From assembly GCA_902810755.1 (NCBI GenBank), contig CADDYT010000008.1:21348-85347 (forward strand): a stretch of 64,000 bases of DNA, in the 5' to 3' direction. The notes beneath the pieces were generated by a model that saw nothing but the letters and a program-made list of their open reading frames with translations, ran no database searches and was not told where the DNA came from. The position numbers and the translations under genes were made by a program. The stretch comes from Chloroflexota bacterium. Lineage in GTDB: Bacteria; Chloroflexota; Ktedonobacteria; Ktedonobacterales; Ktedonobacteraceae. Below are positions 8,307-17,705 of this stretch, piece after piece (positions within the stretch are counted from its first letter, which is position 1; every line of letters starts with the position of its first letter).

Positions 8307-10058
8307 CTACGGGAATGTCGCCAGGGGCAGGGAGACGTGGAAGGTGGTGCCGTGGGCCTTCTGACTCTCGGCCCAGATGCGGCCATTGTGGCGACTGATG
8401 ATCTCACGCGAGAGGTAGAGGCCAATGCCGAGACCGGCGAAAGGCCTTTCCTGCGGATAGCTTACCTGGTAAAAACGCTCGAAGATTTTCTCAAGGTCGT
8501 CCTCCGCGATGCCGATGCCGAAGTCCTGCACGCTGACCAGCACCTCCCGCTCGTTCGTCGTGATGCGGATAAGCACCTTTTCGACGTTGGGTGAATATTT
8601 GATGGCGTTCAGCAGCAGGTTGGTGAAGACATGACCCAGGCGCTCGCGATCTCCGGAGACGAAGGCAGGGACCTGCGCCGTATCCTCGATGGAGAAGCGG
8701 TGCGTCGTCGTGGTGGCCTGGATTTGCTCGACGATGCCCTCTACCACCTCGCGCAGGTCGAATATCTCGATACGGTACTTAAGGCGACCGGTTTGAATTC
8801 TTGATATTTCGAGCAGATCGTTGATCAGGCGCGTCAGGCGGTTCAGTTGCGAGTCCAGGCGTGAGAGAAAGAGGTGCGCTTCGGGGTCGTCGAAGTGTTG
8901 CAGGCGACGCTGCAAGAGCTGCGTGAAGCCCTTGATAGTCGTGACCGGCGTCTTCAGTTCGTGGCTGACCACGCTCATAAATTCATCTTTGCGCCGCTCC
9001 GTTTCCTTGCGCTCGTCGATATAGCTCATCAACTGCTCTCTGGCCTGCTGCGACTCACTGTAGAGCCGACCATGTTCGATGGCTGTGCTGACGCGCTGAG
9101 CGATCTCCTGTGCCAGTTCCAGGTCGGCCTCGTTGAAATGCCGTTTCGATTCGGCAAAGACAAAGGTGATCGTACCAATGATGGTGCCATTGACGATGAG
9201 GGGAACGGCCATGAGCGAGTTATAGCCAATGGCACGCAGAGCAGCGAGCGCCTGTTCATTTCTGGCGAGCGCGGCGAGCATCTCATCGGTAAATGCAGGG
9301 ATCAGTTCTGGCTGTCCCGTGCGTATCACCTGTTCTAGCGCGACGGGCGCGTCAGAGATCATGGGGTACTGCTCGCGCCATTGCATTAGCCATTCAACCT
9401 TTCGCGGGTCTTCATGGGCAACTTCGAGCAAGTTGATGTTGCCATCGTCGTCGAGCAGGTGAATGGCACACCAGTCGGCCAGTGCTGGCACTACCAGGCG
9501 AACGATACTGGCAAGTGTCGTCTGGTAATCGAGCGAGGAGGCAAGGATTCTACTCGCTTCACTGAGGAAGCGCGCCCGCTCTTCCGCCTGCTTGCGCTCG
9601 GTGACATCACGATGCATGACAAGAATGCCTGTGGCCGCCCCGCTTCTGTCGCGTACCAGAGAGAGCGACATCAGGATATTGAGCGGCGTACCATCGCGGC
9701 GTTTCTGGATAACCTCGCCCTGCCAGCTACCTCGTTCGGCCAGCGCCTTCCGCCATTCTGTTCGCCAGTTCGGGTTAGCGGGGATATTGCTTTGCACAAT
9801 CTCAATGGCCAGCTTCCCGATGACCTCTTCTCTTTTCCAGCCAAAGAGCTTTTCGGCGGCCTGGTTCCAGTCGAGAAAACGTGTCTCCATATCCGTGACG
9901 GTCACAGCTTCGGGAATGTCGTGGAGACCCGTCAGGTAGAGGAGTTCCGCCAGATCGTTTTGTATGCTCGCTGCATATTCCCTGATCGGCCTGTCCTGTG
10001 CGTCGGCCTGCGCATTTACAATGGGAAAAGCCTGATTCGAGCCATCACGGTAGGACAT
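8307..10058 (-). CDS. PAS-GAF sensor histidine kinase
   Basis: Soluble hybrid-sensor-type histidine kinase, 583 residues. A PAS domain covers about residues 50-165 (VTDMETRFLDWNQAAEKLFGW through RDVTERKQAEE). A GAF domain covers about 180-340. The dimerisation/phosphoacceptor domain carries SHELKTP with the phospho-His at residue 366. The ATP-binding domain shows the N box (NLLLNAIKYSP), G1 (DFGIGI) and G2 (GLGIGLYLS). There is no transmembrane segment, so it senses a cytoplasmic signal. No response regulator is adjacent. ATG 10058 is preferred to the upstream in-frame start because AAGGAG lies about 10 bases before it. It is closely related in architecture to the kinase at 17706-19778. Confidence 0.9.
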   Translation of the reverse strand: MSYRDGSNQAFPIVNAQADAQDRPIREYAASIQNDLAELLYLTGLHDIPEAVTVTDMETRFLDWNQAAEKLFGWKREEVIGKLAIEIVQSNIPANPNWRTEWRKALAERGSWQGEVIQKRRDGTPLNILMSLSLVRDRSGAATGILVMHRDVTERKQAEERARFLSEASRILASSLDYQTTLASIVRLVVPALADWCAIHLLDDDGNINLLEVAHEDPRKVEWLMQWREQYPMISDAPVALEQVIRTGQPELIPAFTDEMLAALARNEQALAALRAIGYNSLMAVPLIVNGTIIGTITFVFAESKRHFNEADLELAQEIAQRVSTAIEHGRLYSESQQAREQLMSYIDERKETERRKDEFMSVVSHELKTPVTTIKGFTQLLQRRLQHFDDPEAHLFLSRLDSQLNRLTRLINDLLEISRIQTGRLKYRIEIFDLREVVEGIVEQIQATTTTHRFSIEDTAQVPAFVSGDRERLGHVFTNLLLNAIKYSPNVEKVLIRITTNEREVLVSVQDFGIGIAEDDLEKIFERFYQVSYPQERPFAGLGIGLYLSREIISRHNGRIWAESQKAHGTTFHVSLPLATFP

Positions 10059-10260
10059 GCAACAAAAACTCCTTCTCCTGGGCAAGACACAACCATTAGC
10101 ACCCTTCGTCACTGCTAACAGGTTCATATACCCCTATCAGTAAAAAAGCGGTGGAAGCCCGCTTAGAAAGATAGTAACATAGGGCCAGAGTATGTGTAAA
10201 TACGCAATGAGTATTCTCAGCGTTTTCTAATGAAAAAAAGAACAGTCGGGGAAGCTGCAC
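10059..10260. other. intergenic region between two minus-strand regulators
   Basis: This is an AT-rich leader of the histidine kinase that follows the end of the NB-ARC regulator. I see no gene and no strong terminator in it. Confidence 0.3.
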
Positions 10261-12819
10261 TCACATTTCACCAAGCCGGTAGGCCAGTTCAAGGGCTTGC
10301 TCAAAGGTGAGGCTGCGGCCCTGCTGCCAGGCTTCGTTCCAGCGTTCGTCGCCGACGATCTGGCGCAAGTGCTGGCGTGCAAGGAGGGTAAGCGGATAGG
10401 TCCGTGTCCAGGGAGTGAGGCCGATGGTATCCATGAGAGCTTCGGCGGCCCCACCGATACGGGCCGAATGAATGCTGGCGGTCGCAGCATCTGGCTGCGC
10501 TCTCAGACCAACGGCGAAACTGAGCCAGCCGAGGCCGGTGGCGATGAACTGCCGGTGATCCATCTCGTGGCACAGGCGCAGGCTTTGCAGCAGGCTGGCA
10601 ACTGACTCATCGTATTTGCTCTCCAGGATCAGCAGGCCCCCCTGATCTTTCAGCAGATCGGCCAGGGCGCTGCGATCGCCCACCTGCTCGAAGAGTTCTT
10701 TGCTGCGCGTAAAGCAGACATGCATCTGCTCAAAATTGAAGGATTGTCCTTCAGTGTCACCGAGGTGGAAGAGCAACTCAGCGTGTAACCAGGGGTCAAG
10801 CTCGACGGGAAGCTGTTGCAGACCCTCACGGTAGACACATCGGGCCGTTTCAAAATCGCCCTGCGCATGGGCGGCCCAGCCACGATGGAGCAGGGCGCTG
10901 GCCAGCCCTCTGGTCTCGCCAGGCTGGCGGCAGAGCGAGATGCTGGCTTCCGCCAGTTCTATAGCTCGCGGCTGGTCATTCTGTAAATCCACCAGGCGAG
11001 CCGCTTCGCCCAGCGCCCAGGCGCGCGCCACCAGAGCCGAACGCTCCGCCTCCTGCTCAAAAGGCAGGTCGAGGGCGCCTATCAACCAGCTGCGCCCTTC
11101 GTTCAGATAGCCCTTCCACTCCCAGTAAGGCCGAAAAGCCGTCGCCAGGCGCAGACAGAGTTCAACTGCGGACAGCGTCCTCTTGCCGCCCCCTTCCTGA
11201 CCGGCGGCAGGCGATTGCTGGATGAGGGCGGCGGGAACTTCGATTCGCCTGCCCTCTCTGGCGCTCTGGAGCAGCCACTGGAAGGCGGCGCGGAAATTCT
11301 CGCGCAGTTGTGTCAGATGGGCCAGCCAGGCCAGTTGTTGCGGGCCGCGCAGGCCCGGCACCGATGCCTCCCCCAGTTGCAGGTAGTAGCAGGCATGCCA
11401 GTCACGCAGAACTTCGATCTCGCCATGGGCGGCCAGTTCTTCCAGGGCATATTCCCGCAGCGTTTCCAGCAGCATAAAATAGGTACGATCTCGCACAGTT
11501 GGCAGGCGAACCAGCAAACTGTTATCGACGAGGCGTTCGAGCATATCAAGCCCATCAAAGGACGGTAATGGGCTGGCTGCTTGCCCGACCATTGCCTGCA
11601 TCATCGACTCCGCGGCTTCAAACGACCAGGGACCGGTAAAGATGCCGAGGCGGCGAAACCATGCCTGCTCTTCCGGCGCGAGCAACCTGTAACTCCAGGT
11701 GATGGTGTTGCGCAGGGTTTGCTGCCGATCAGGCAGATTTCTGGGGCCGCCGGTGAGCAGCGGCAGGCGGGCCTGCGAGAGGCGGTCCAGCAGTTCCGCC
11801 GGGGAGAGCAATTTGCTGCGAGCGGCGGCCAGTTCCAGCGCCAGCGGCAGGCCATCGACCCTGGCGCAAATCTGCGCGATAGTTCCGGCATTTTCATCGC
11901 TGACCGTAAAATCGGGCCGCGCCGCCTGCGCCCGTTCCACGAAAAGCTGGATGGCCGGAAAGGAGAGAATATCCGCCGCCTTGAGCCTCTCCTGCAGGGC
12001 GGGAACGTCTAAGGGAAGTACATCGAAGGCGCATTCTCCATAGAGGTGCAAAATAGCGCGACTGGTGACAAGTATTTTGACGGCGGGAGCCTGCGTGAGC
12101 AACTCGTCCAGCATGGCGGCTATGCCCGTTATCTGCTCCACATTGTCGAGGACGAGCAGAAGGTGTTTATTGCGCAGGTAGGCGATGAGTTGCTGAAACG
12201 ACGGCTGATCAGAACGGGAAGCGATGTTCAACGCCTGCATGATGCTTACCGGCACTTCGGCGGCGTCTTGTACAGCTGCCAGGGCAACGAACCAGACGCC
12301 ATGCACAAAGGAACTGACCACCTCAGCGGCTACGTGCAATGCCAGCCGCGTTTTGCCGCTGCCCCCCGCGCCCACCAGTGTGATAAGCCGCACATCAGCA
12401 CGATCCAGCAGGTGGCGCAGGCGCGTCACGGCCCGTCCCCTGCCGATCAACCGCGTCGCCGCCGGGGGAAGATTTTGCTGAGCGGCAGCGGAAGAAGTAG
12501 CGTCGAAAAACAGGGGCGAACCCTGCGCCGCCAGCGAGCGCAGAGGCAGAGCCTGCCAGCCAGCGTCGCTCATGATGGCAGCCTCGACCCCGGCAGCGGC
12601 CAGTAGCTGCAATGCCTGGTCGCGGCTGGTGATGGCATGCCACCTCGCCAGTGTCTTGATGATGCCCTTTATTTCCTGGTGATTCAGCCGCGCCTCCCCG
12701 CTCCTGTTCACCTTGCGGCTGAGAACCTTCGGGTGCAAACCCACCTCCCGCGCCAGTTCATGCTGGACATGTCCGCTGGCGCGCAAATATTTTTGAATAA
12801 TGCTACTCAACGACTCCAT
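10261..12819 (-). CDS. XRE-type HTH / NB-ARC ATPase / TPR regulator
   Basis: An 852-residue regulator of the AfsR/SARP-like STAND class. The N-terminal 60 residues resemble a Cro/C1 helix-turn-helix (HVQHELAREVGLHPKVLSRK). The NB-ARC ATPase follows: Walker A GAGGSGKT at residues 150-157, Walker B LLLVLDNVEQ, sensor ILVTSR and the GLPLALELAAARS motif. The C-terminal 400 residues are helical TPR-like repeats. STAND proteins switch between ADP- and ATP-bound states when a ligand meets the repeat domain, here presumably to change promoter binding. The target genes are unknown. The protein is divergent from the small gene at 13013, so the shared 190-bp interval may be its operator region. Confidence 0.85.
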   Translation of the reverse strand: MESLSSIIQKYLRASGHVQHELAREVGLHPKVLSRKVNRSGEARLNHQEIKGIIKTLARWHAITSRDQALQLLAAAGVEAAIMSDAGWQALPLRSLAAQGSPLFFDATSSAAAQQNLPPAATRLIGRGRAVTRLRHLLDRADVRLITLVGAGGSGKTRLALHVAAEVVSSFVHGVWFVALAAVQDAAEVPVSIMQALNIASRSDQPSFQQLIAYLRNKHLLLVLDNVEQITGIAAMLDELLTQAPAVKILVTSRAILHLYGECAFDVLPLDVPALQERLKAADILSFPAIQLFVERAQAARPDFTVSDENAGTIAQICARVDGLPLALELAAARSKLLSPAELLDRLSQARLPLLTGGPRNLPDRQQTLRNTITWSYRLLAPEEQAWFRRLGIFTGPWSFEAAESMMQAMVGQAASPLPSFDGLDMLERLVDNSLLVRLPTVRDRTYFMLLETLREYALEELAAHGEIEVLRDWHACYYLQLGEASVPGLRGPQQLAWLAHLTQLRENFRAAFQWLLQSAREGRRIEVPAALIQQSPAAGQEGGGKRTLSAVELCLRLATAFRPYWEWKGYLNEGRSWLIGALDLPFEQEAERSALVARAWALGEAARLVDLQNDQPRAIELAEASISLCRQPGETRGLASALLHRGWAAHAQGDFETARCVYREGLQQLPVELDPWLHAELLFHLGDTEGQSFNFEQMHVCFTRSKELFEQVGDRSALADLLKDQGGLLILESKYDESVASLLQSLRLCHEMDHRQFIATGLGWLSFAVGLRAQPDAATASIHSARIGGAAEALMDTIGLTPWTRTYPLTLLARQHLRQIVGDERWNEAWQQGRSLTFEQALELAYRLGEM

Positions 12820-13012
12820 ATGTCAGGCTCCCACTACTCTCATATATTGCTCTTATTATTCTCCAACAGGATCATCTCCCGCCCGTGTCCATCCAGATCA
12901 ATAGAAGTTGAGTAGACAATGGGTTACCAGAACCGTAGAAGGAAGTCCCAGACGCCAGTATACTCGAACTATTGGGGGCAAATCAAGACATAAGAAGGAA
13001 AGGAATCTCTCT

Positions 13013-13381
13013 ATGTGGATGCTGAAAATGAACATACAGAGTTCTGCCCGTTTCCTGGAAATCTTACCCGACGAGGTAGAAAGTACCGAACTGAGCATAG
13101 AAAATGGTGTAAGCCAGGTACTGCTGGCACACTTCGATAGTGTAGCGATGGACGAGGTACGACTTTATACCGTACCCGGCAGCAACGGGGGCCTGCATTG
13201 CTACCTCATTCAGATCGGAGCGCAATGCGGCACCGTATCTTCTCCCTCGTTCTTCCACAACGAGGACCATCTGAAACGGATCATCGCACGGGACGTTTCC
13301 GCTCTCCTGAAAGATTTATTTGGCAGGGTGAGCGTGGAAGGCATCACCATGCATCCCACGCCCTCCCGGCTCTCCGCGTAA
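13013..13381 (+). CDS. hypothetical protein
   Basis: A 122-residue protein that I do not recognise. It begins MWMLKMNIQSS and shows no signal peptide, no membrane segment and no cysteine motif. The composition is mixed alpha/beta, and the C-terminus (VSVEGITMHPTPSRLSA) resembles an amphipathic strand-turn. ATG 13013 is preferred because GGAAAGGA lies about 9 bases upstream; the frame stays open to a TTG at 12908, but that part looks non-coding. It is divergent from the NB-ARC regulator, and its stop is 19 bp from the stop of the XRE-TPR gene on the other strand. Confidence 0.55.
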   Translation: MWMLKMNIQSSARFLEILPDEVESTELSIENGVSQVLLAHFDSVAMDEVRLYTVPGSNGGLHCYLIQIGAQCGTVSSPSFFHNEDHLKRIIARDVSALLKDLFGRVSVEGITMHPTPSRLSA

Positions 13382-13400
13382 ATATATTCAGCATCAGGCT

Positions 13401-14783
13401 TTATATCGCCGCGCCGCTCCTGTTCTGCTGCTGATGCCTGTAGGCCTGTTTGATGGCAGAGAGGCTGCGCTGGATTTCGCCGCGCTCCTCCAGATGGCTG
13501 GCATAGTGGAAGTAGGCGCTGGCAACCAGGTCGTGATCGCGAATCTTTTCCAGTAAAGCCAGACCCTGCTCAAAGGCGCGGTCGGCCTCAGTGTAATCAC
13601 CGGCCTGGTGACGCAGTTGCGCCAGCACCAGCAACGCCTGGCCCTGCGCCCGCGCATCACCGCTGGCACGGGTGATGGTAACAGCTTCCTGCGCCTGCTG
13701 CTCCGCCATCTGCACATCCCCGCGCTTGCTCGCCAGTTCGGCCAGGGCAATGAGGCTTTGCGCAAATGAGGCGCTATCGTGAAGCGGGCGGGCCATCTCC
13801 GTCGCCTGGAGATATTTCTGCTCCGCCTCCTCCGCCTTCTGCTGCTTCTCCAACGCCCGGCCTAACTCTTGATGGAGACGGCTCTGCTGAAGTTGCAGGC
13901 CGCGCATCTGGTAGATGGCACAGCTGCGCGCCGCCTGATCTCTGGCCGACAAAAACCTGCCCGCAGCCCGCGAACGCTGGCTATTCTCCAGTGAGAGTTG
14001 TGCATAGCTTCTCTCGTCGTTATCCAGTTGCTCGACCAGCGCCTGCGCGCGCTGCATATAGAGATTCGCTCTCTCAAATTCGGCGAGCGCGGCACAATCA
14101 TCGACCAGGTTGCAGTAGACTTCCAGGGCGAAGAAGGAATCGCTGATCTCTTCCTCTTCAATGGCAGTCGCGCAGACGCGATGTGTTTCTTCAGCCAGAG
14201 TGTAATTGGATAACAGGAAATTCGCTTTGCCCAGTAGATTGCGGGCGCGTTCGGCCAGTTCGCGCTCCTTGAGCGTCTCTGCCTGCCCGATGGCGGCGCG
14301 CAGATCGGCTATGGCCTCTTCAAAGCGACGCCGCGCCAGGGCAATCTGCCCGCGCAGCAGGAAGAACTGGTAGGAGTGCGGCGGCGCAAGGCGAGACGGG
14401 GCAAGGGGGAGAAGCAACTGCATAGCCTCTTCATACGCGCCCTGTCGCAGCAGCACCGCCGCTTGCAGCAGTTCAACCTCAATCTGGTCGCTCTCATCGG
14501 TATTCACCGGGGCGTAGCCGAGAACCTGGGACTGCGAGTCTGCTGCCGGAGAGCTTTCAAGCAACAGGGTAACAGGAACGCCCAGCCGCTGCGCGAGGAC
14601 AGACAACGCCTTGATCGACGGACGCAGCTTCCCGTGTTCAATGGCTGAGATGTAAGAAACAGAGAACTCGGGCGATGCCAGCCGAGCCTGCGTCATGCCA
14701 CGTTCAATACGGGCCTTTCGCATGTTCGCGCCTATACGCGCGGAGACAGACTTGACAATACTGGTTGTTTCAAGGTATGGCAT
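13401..14783 (-). CDS. XRE-family regulator with TPR repeats
   Basis: A 460-residue protein. Residues 15-75 form a Cro/C1-type helix-turn-helix (RKARIERGMTQARLASPEFSVSYISAIEHG). The remainder is a string of about eight to ten TPR-like helical hairpins (for example LLGKANFLLSNYTLAEETHRV). This layout matches Rgg/PlcR/RapN-like and other HTH-TPR regulators that bind a peptide or protein ligand in the TPR superhelix. No small peptide gene is evident next to it. It is convergent with the hypothetical gene at 13013. Confidence 0.85.
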   Translation of the reverse strand: MPYLETTSIVKSVSARIGANMRKARIERGMTQARLASPEFSVSYISAIEHGKLRPSIKALSVLAQRLGVPVTLLLESSPAADSQSQVLGYAPVNTDESDQIEVELLQAAVLLRQGAYEEAMQLLLPLAPSRLAPPHSYQFFLLRGQIALARRRFEEAIADLRAAIGQAETLKERELAERARNLLGKANFLLSNYTLAEETHRVCATAIEEEEISDSFFALEVYCNLVDDCAALAEFERANLYMQRAQALVEQLDNDERSYAQLSLENSQRSRAAGRFLSARDQAARSCAIYQMRGLQLQQSRLHQELGRALEKQQKAEEAEQKYLQATEMARPLHDSASFAQSLIALAELASKRGDVQMAEQQAQEAVTITRASGDARAQGQALLVLAQLRHQAGDYTEADRAFEQGLALLEKIRDHDLVASAYFHYASHLEERGEIQRSLSAIKQAYRHQQQNRSGAAI

Positions 14784-15266
14784 GGCTCATCCTTTCACAA
14801 ATGCTCACCCTCTCACCCTGCAAGAGGGATGAGTAAACGCTACTCGCTTGTGTGACTCCTGCTCCAATCTGGCAAGCCGTTTCTTCTCTTCATCATCTTT
14901 CTCACATTCAAATGAGTTGCATCCTTCGTGAAAAGAAAAGGAGCAGAGCAATCGCCCCCACGTCTAGTATACACGTAAAGCGGAGCAAAAGCAAAACATA
15001 AGAAGTTGAGTGGCTTCACATAGCTCATAATTCCTACTCTTCGTGCCTGAATGTTCACCTGTCTACCATAGAAGCAGAAAAAGTGCTATGATAAACCCAG
15101 ACAACGGAAATATGCTTGCAAGCACAAACCTGCAGGACAGCAATGAATCATAGACTCTTTCGTTGTCTTCTTTCCCCTCCCCGCGCTATGATACACTATG
15201 ATAGAGAAATGTATGAGTATGGAAACGTTTTGTCTGGAACTGGAAAGAAAAGAGACGAGACGATAG
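14784..15266. other. intergenic region, 483 bp, divergent promoters
   Basis: This region separates the minus-strand XRE-TPR gene from the plus-strand P450 gene. A hairpin-prone run (about 14803-14833) lies in the XRE-TPR leader. Several TATGATA-like boxes (15085-15200) precede the P450. A minus-strand open frame at 14840-15058 has no ribosome-binding site and no recognisable content, so I do not call it. Confidence 0.35.
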
Positions 15267-16796
15267 ATGGCAACGAAGATAGATGACCAACAGATGCAAG
15301 GGCAACAAGAGGCGCGAACACAGACGAAGGCGCAGACACAGGCAACTCTGCCGCCGGGGCCGGGGAAGCTGCCCTATCTGGGCAACCTGCTTGAACTCCG
15401 CCAGAACCCGCTGGGCTACTTTCAGCAGATGCAGCGCACGTATGGGGATATGGCGACGATCCATTTTGGCAAGACGCCGGTGGTGCTGCTCTTCCGACCC
15501 GAATATGTGCGTTACGTGCTGGTGGAACGCCCGCGCAGCTTCGTGAACAGCACCTTCGCGGGCGGCCCGAACGATGACAGCAGCGCGGCCAACGAGGGTT
15601 TGCTGACAATTAACGGGGAGAAGCACCGGCAACAGCGGCGGGCCGTGCAACCTGCCTTCCACAAAAAGCGTGTCGAGGGCTATGCCACCATTATGCAGGA
15701 GTATACGCAGGAGTTGCTGGATAGCTGGCAGGCCGGGGAGACGGTGGATATGTCGCAGGCCATGCAGGAATTGACGCTGCGCATCGTCAGTAAATGCCTC
15801 TTCAGCATCGACCTGTCGAATCAGTTGCGCCCGCTGGGCGACGCCTTCAACGGCTTCATCGGCAGTCAGACCAGCGTAGTGGAAGACCTGCTCAATATTC
15901 GCATCGATAACCCGATCACCGGCTATGGCAGGCGCAGGGCGGCGATGCGCCAGTTGAACACGCTGGTCTATACGCTGATAGCGCAGCGCCGCGACAACCC
16001 CCACGATTACGATGATGTTCTGGCGATGTTGATGGAGGCGACGAGCGGCGACGAGCCGGAGACGAAGCTGACGGAAAAGCAAATTCACGACCACATCATC
16101 ACCTTCCTCGCCGCCGGCCACGAGACAACGGCCATTGCCCTGGTCTGGACATTTTACCTGCTGGCGCAGTATCCCGCCGTGCGCGAAAAGCTGCTGGAAG
16201 AACTGCGCACCGTCCTGGCAGGTCGCACGCCAACAGCAGAGGACGTAGCGAAACTGCCCTACCTGGACCGGGTCTTGAGCGAGTCGATGCGCCTCTACCC
16301 TCCTGCCTGGATGCAGGTGCGCTTCACCGCAGAGGATGTCGAGATCGGCGGCGTCACGCTGCCGCAGGGAACGATGTTGATTGTCAGCCAGTGGGTGCTG
16401 CACCGCCTGCCGGAAATCTGGGGGGACGCGGAGGTCTTCCGCCCGGAACGCTGGGACCCGGCCAGCGAGCAGGCGATCCAGCCCGGCGCCTACTTCCCCT
16501 TTGGCGGCGGCCCGCGCACCTGCATCGGCATGCCCCTGGCGCAACTGGAGGCGAAAATCATTCTCGCCACCATCCTGCAACGCTACACGCCGCAGCCCGT
16601 TCCCGGCTACACCCCCGGCCTGCAGCCCGTCATCACCCTGCGCCCGAAACGCAACCTGCGCACTATCCTGATTCCCACTGTGACGGGCAGCAACGGCTCC
16701 TCAAACGCCTGGCGCCAGCTTGCCCCCGCCCCCAACGCCACCGTCCAGGAGCGCAAAGGCTGTCTGACCGCCCTGCTGAGCCTGTTCGGCTTGTAG
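15267..16796 (+). CDS. cytochrome P450
   Basis: Heme-thiolate monooxygenase of 509 residues. The full set of signatures is present: proline-rich N-terminal LPPGPGKLPYLGN; I-helix oxygen-activation motif AAGHETT (residues 282-288); K-helix ExxR at Glu339-Arg342; and the heme-binding loop FGGGPRTCIG with the axial Cys419. There is no N-terminal membrane anchor, so it should be a soluble bacterial P450 needing separate ferredoxin and reductase, which are not encoded nearby. The substrate is unknown. The general layout is like CYP class enzymes acting on fatty acids or terpenoids. The gene stands alone, and a structured repeat follows its stop. Confidence 0.95.
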   Translation: MATKIDDQQMQGQQEARTQTKAQTQATLPPGPGKLPYLGNLLELRQNPLGYFQQMQRTYGDMATIHFGKTPVVLLFRPEYVRYVLVERPRSFVNSTFAGGPNDDSSAANEGLLTINGEKHRQQRRAVQPAFHKKRVEGYATIMQEYTQELLDSWQAGETVDMSQAMQELTLRIVSKCLFSIDLSNQLRPLGDAFNGFIGSQTSVVEDLLNIRIDNPITGYGRRRAAMRQLNTLVYTLIAQRRDNPHDYDDVLAMLMEATSGDEPETKLTEKQIHDHIITFLAAGHETTAIALVWTFYLLAQYPAVREKLLEELRTVLAGRTPTAEDVAKLPYLDRVLSESMRLYPPAWMQVRFTAEDVEIGGVTLPQGTMLIVSQWVLHRLPEIWGDAEVFRPERWDPASEQAIQPGAYFPFGGGPRTCIGMPLAQLEAKIILATILQRYTPQPVPGYTPGLQPVITLRPKRNLRTILIPTVTGSNGSSNAWRQLAPAPNATVQERKGCLTALLSLFGL

Positions 16797-16860
16797 AGGC
16801 GACCCTGATGAATGTCGCCAGCCGCAGCCCGCAAGGGGTGACCTCATAGGCGTCAACTTA

Positions 16861-16990
16861 AGGCCACCAGAGCAGGCCAGCCGCCAGGGGTGGCCCTACT
16901 ATACGCGGGGCCACTCAGATGGCTCTGGGAGCCATACTGGCACCGTATAGAGTAGGGCCACCCCTGGCGGCTGGCCTGCTCTGGTGGCCT
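16861..16990. repeat. structured GGCC-rich repeat with 40-bp perfect inverted arms
   Basis: Arms 16861-16900 and 16951-16990 are exact 40-bp reverse complements. The 50-bp spacer contains an extended pairing (CTATACG/CGTATAG) and its own TGGCTC/GAGCCA hairpin. It sits between the P450 stop and the convergent alkyltransferase-like gene. A third partial copy and degenerate GGCCTG units follow to about 17115. Related units occur at 32782-32802, so it is probably a dispersed REP- or MITE-like family. Confidence 0.8.
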
Positions 16991-17016
16991 GCACGGCTGG
17001 TCCCGTGTCGTCTCTC

Positions 17017-17044
17017 GTAGGGCCACCCCTGGCGGCTGGCCTGC
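17017..17044 (+). repeat. third copy of the GGCC-rich repeat unit
   Basis: This 28-bp stretch repeats, in the same orientation, bases 16952-16979 of the right arm of the neighbouring inverted repeat apart from at most the edge positions. It is followed by degenerate CTGGCC-rich units up to about 17115. Confidence 0.7.
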
Positions 17045-17129
17045 CCGTGTGGCCTGCCCCGGCGCTGGCCTGTCTCCTGCGGCTGGCCTGCACCGGTGGT
17101 GGCCTGGCTACGGGCGGCTGGCCCGATTC

Positions 17130-17597
17130 TCACGAAATCTCTTCCCTGAAGGGCGAGGCGGGATCGTTGAGCATAAGGTTGAGCAGGCGGGGAGTGGGGG
17201 CGACGGGGACAACGGCGTTAGCGAGGATGCTTTGCAGTTCCTCGCCGCTCAGGTCGCGCGAGGGGTCCCAGCCGTAGCGTTTGAGGTCGACGCGCTCGTC
17301 CTCGGAGAAGGTGATGCCTTCAGCTTCCAGCAGTTTGCGCATGCGCCCGCGCTGGCCGAAGGCCCGGCTACCGCTCAATTCGCCCTTGCTATTGATGACG
17401 CGCTGCGCAGGCACGCCTTCAGGCGACTCGTTCATGATCCAGCCGATCATGCGCGCACCACGAGGGTAGCCCAGCGCCTTGCCAATCCAGCCATAGGTCG
17501 TCACTTTTCCGGGAGGGCAGGCGCGCACCAGGGCGTAGACCTGTCCTTTGAGCGAGGCTACAACCTGCCCGCGAGTCGGAGGTGTCTCTTCTACCAT
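17130..17597 (-). CDS. alkyltransferase-like protein (MGMT family, Cys replaced)
   Basis: A 155-residue DNA-binding protein of the O6-alkylguanine-DNA alkyltransferase C-domain family. The helix-turn-helix and Arg-finger region is present (PPGKVTTYGWIGKALGYPRGARMIGWIM). The catalytic motif PCHR, however, reads PAQR (VPAQRVINSKGEL), so no alkyl-accepting cysteine exists. Alkyltransferase-like proteins of this kind bind O6-alkylguanine and pass the lesion to nucleotide excision repair. The protein is longer than typical ATLs (about 100-110 residues) by a C-terminal tail of about 45 residues. ATG 17597 is chosen because a TATAAT box at 17653-17658 (minus strand) lies upstream and would be inside the gene if the longer frame were used. 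Confidence 0.8.
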   Translation of the reverse strand: MVEETPPTRGQVVASLKGQVYALVRACPPGKVTTYGWIGKALGYPRGARMIGWIMNESPEGVPAQRVINSKGELSGSRAFGQRGRMRKLLEAEGITFSEDERVDLKRYGWDPSRDLSGEELQSILANAVVPVAPTPRLLNLMLNDPASPFREEIS

Positions 17598-17652
17598 TGC
17601 GTTACCAGCTTTCTTCCAGATCGATACATTTGTTCTATATCCTGCCGCTGAC

Positions 17653-17658
17653 ATTATA
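17653..17658 (-). promoter_or_regulatory. putative -10 box of the alkyltransferase-like gene
   Basis: TATAAT on the minus strand, 56 bp upstream of ATG 17597. No good -35 hexamer is seen at 17 bp, so this is weak evidence. Confidence 0.3.
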
Positions 17659-17705
17659 TCACGTTCGTCCCCAGGGAAGGGCATATGCAAAGAATATTGC
17701 CCGCT

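Noticed and set aside
14840..15058. 72-codon minus-strand frame between the XRE-TPR gene and P450
   Set aside because: It has no ribosome-binding site, an odd composition and lies in a promoter region.
15186..16580. 464-codon minus-strand open frame opposite the P450 gene
   Set aside because: The P450 on the plus strand has all signatures; the antisense frame has none.
16899..17133. short open frames inside the GGCC-rich repeat
   Set aside because: They arise from repeat sequence free of stops; there is no ribosome-binding site and the translations are Gly/Arg/Pro repeats.
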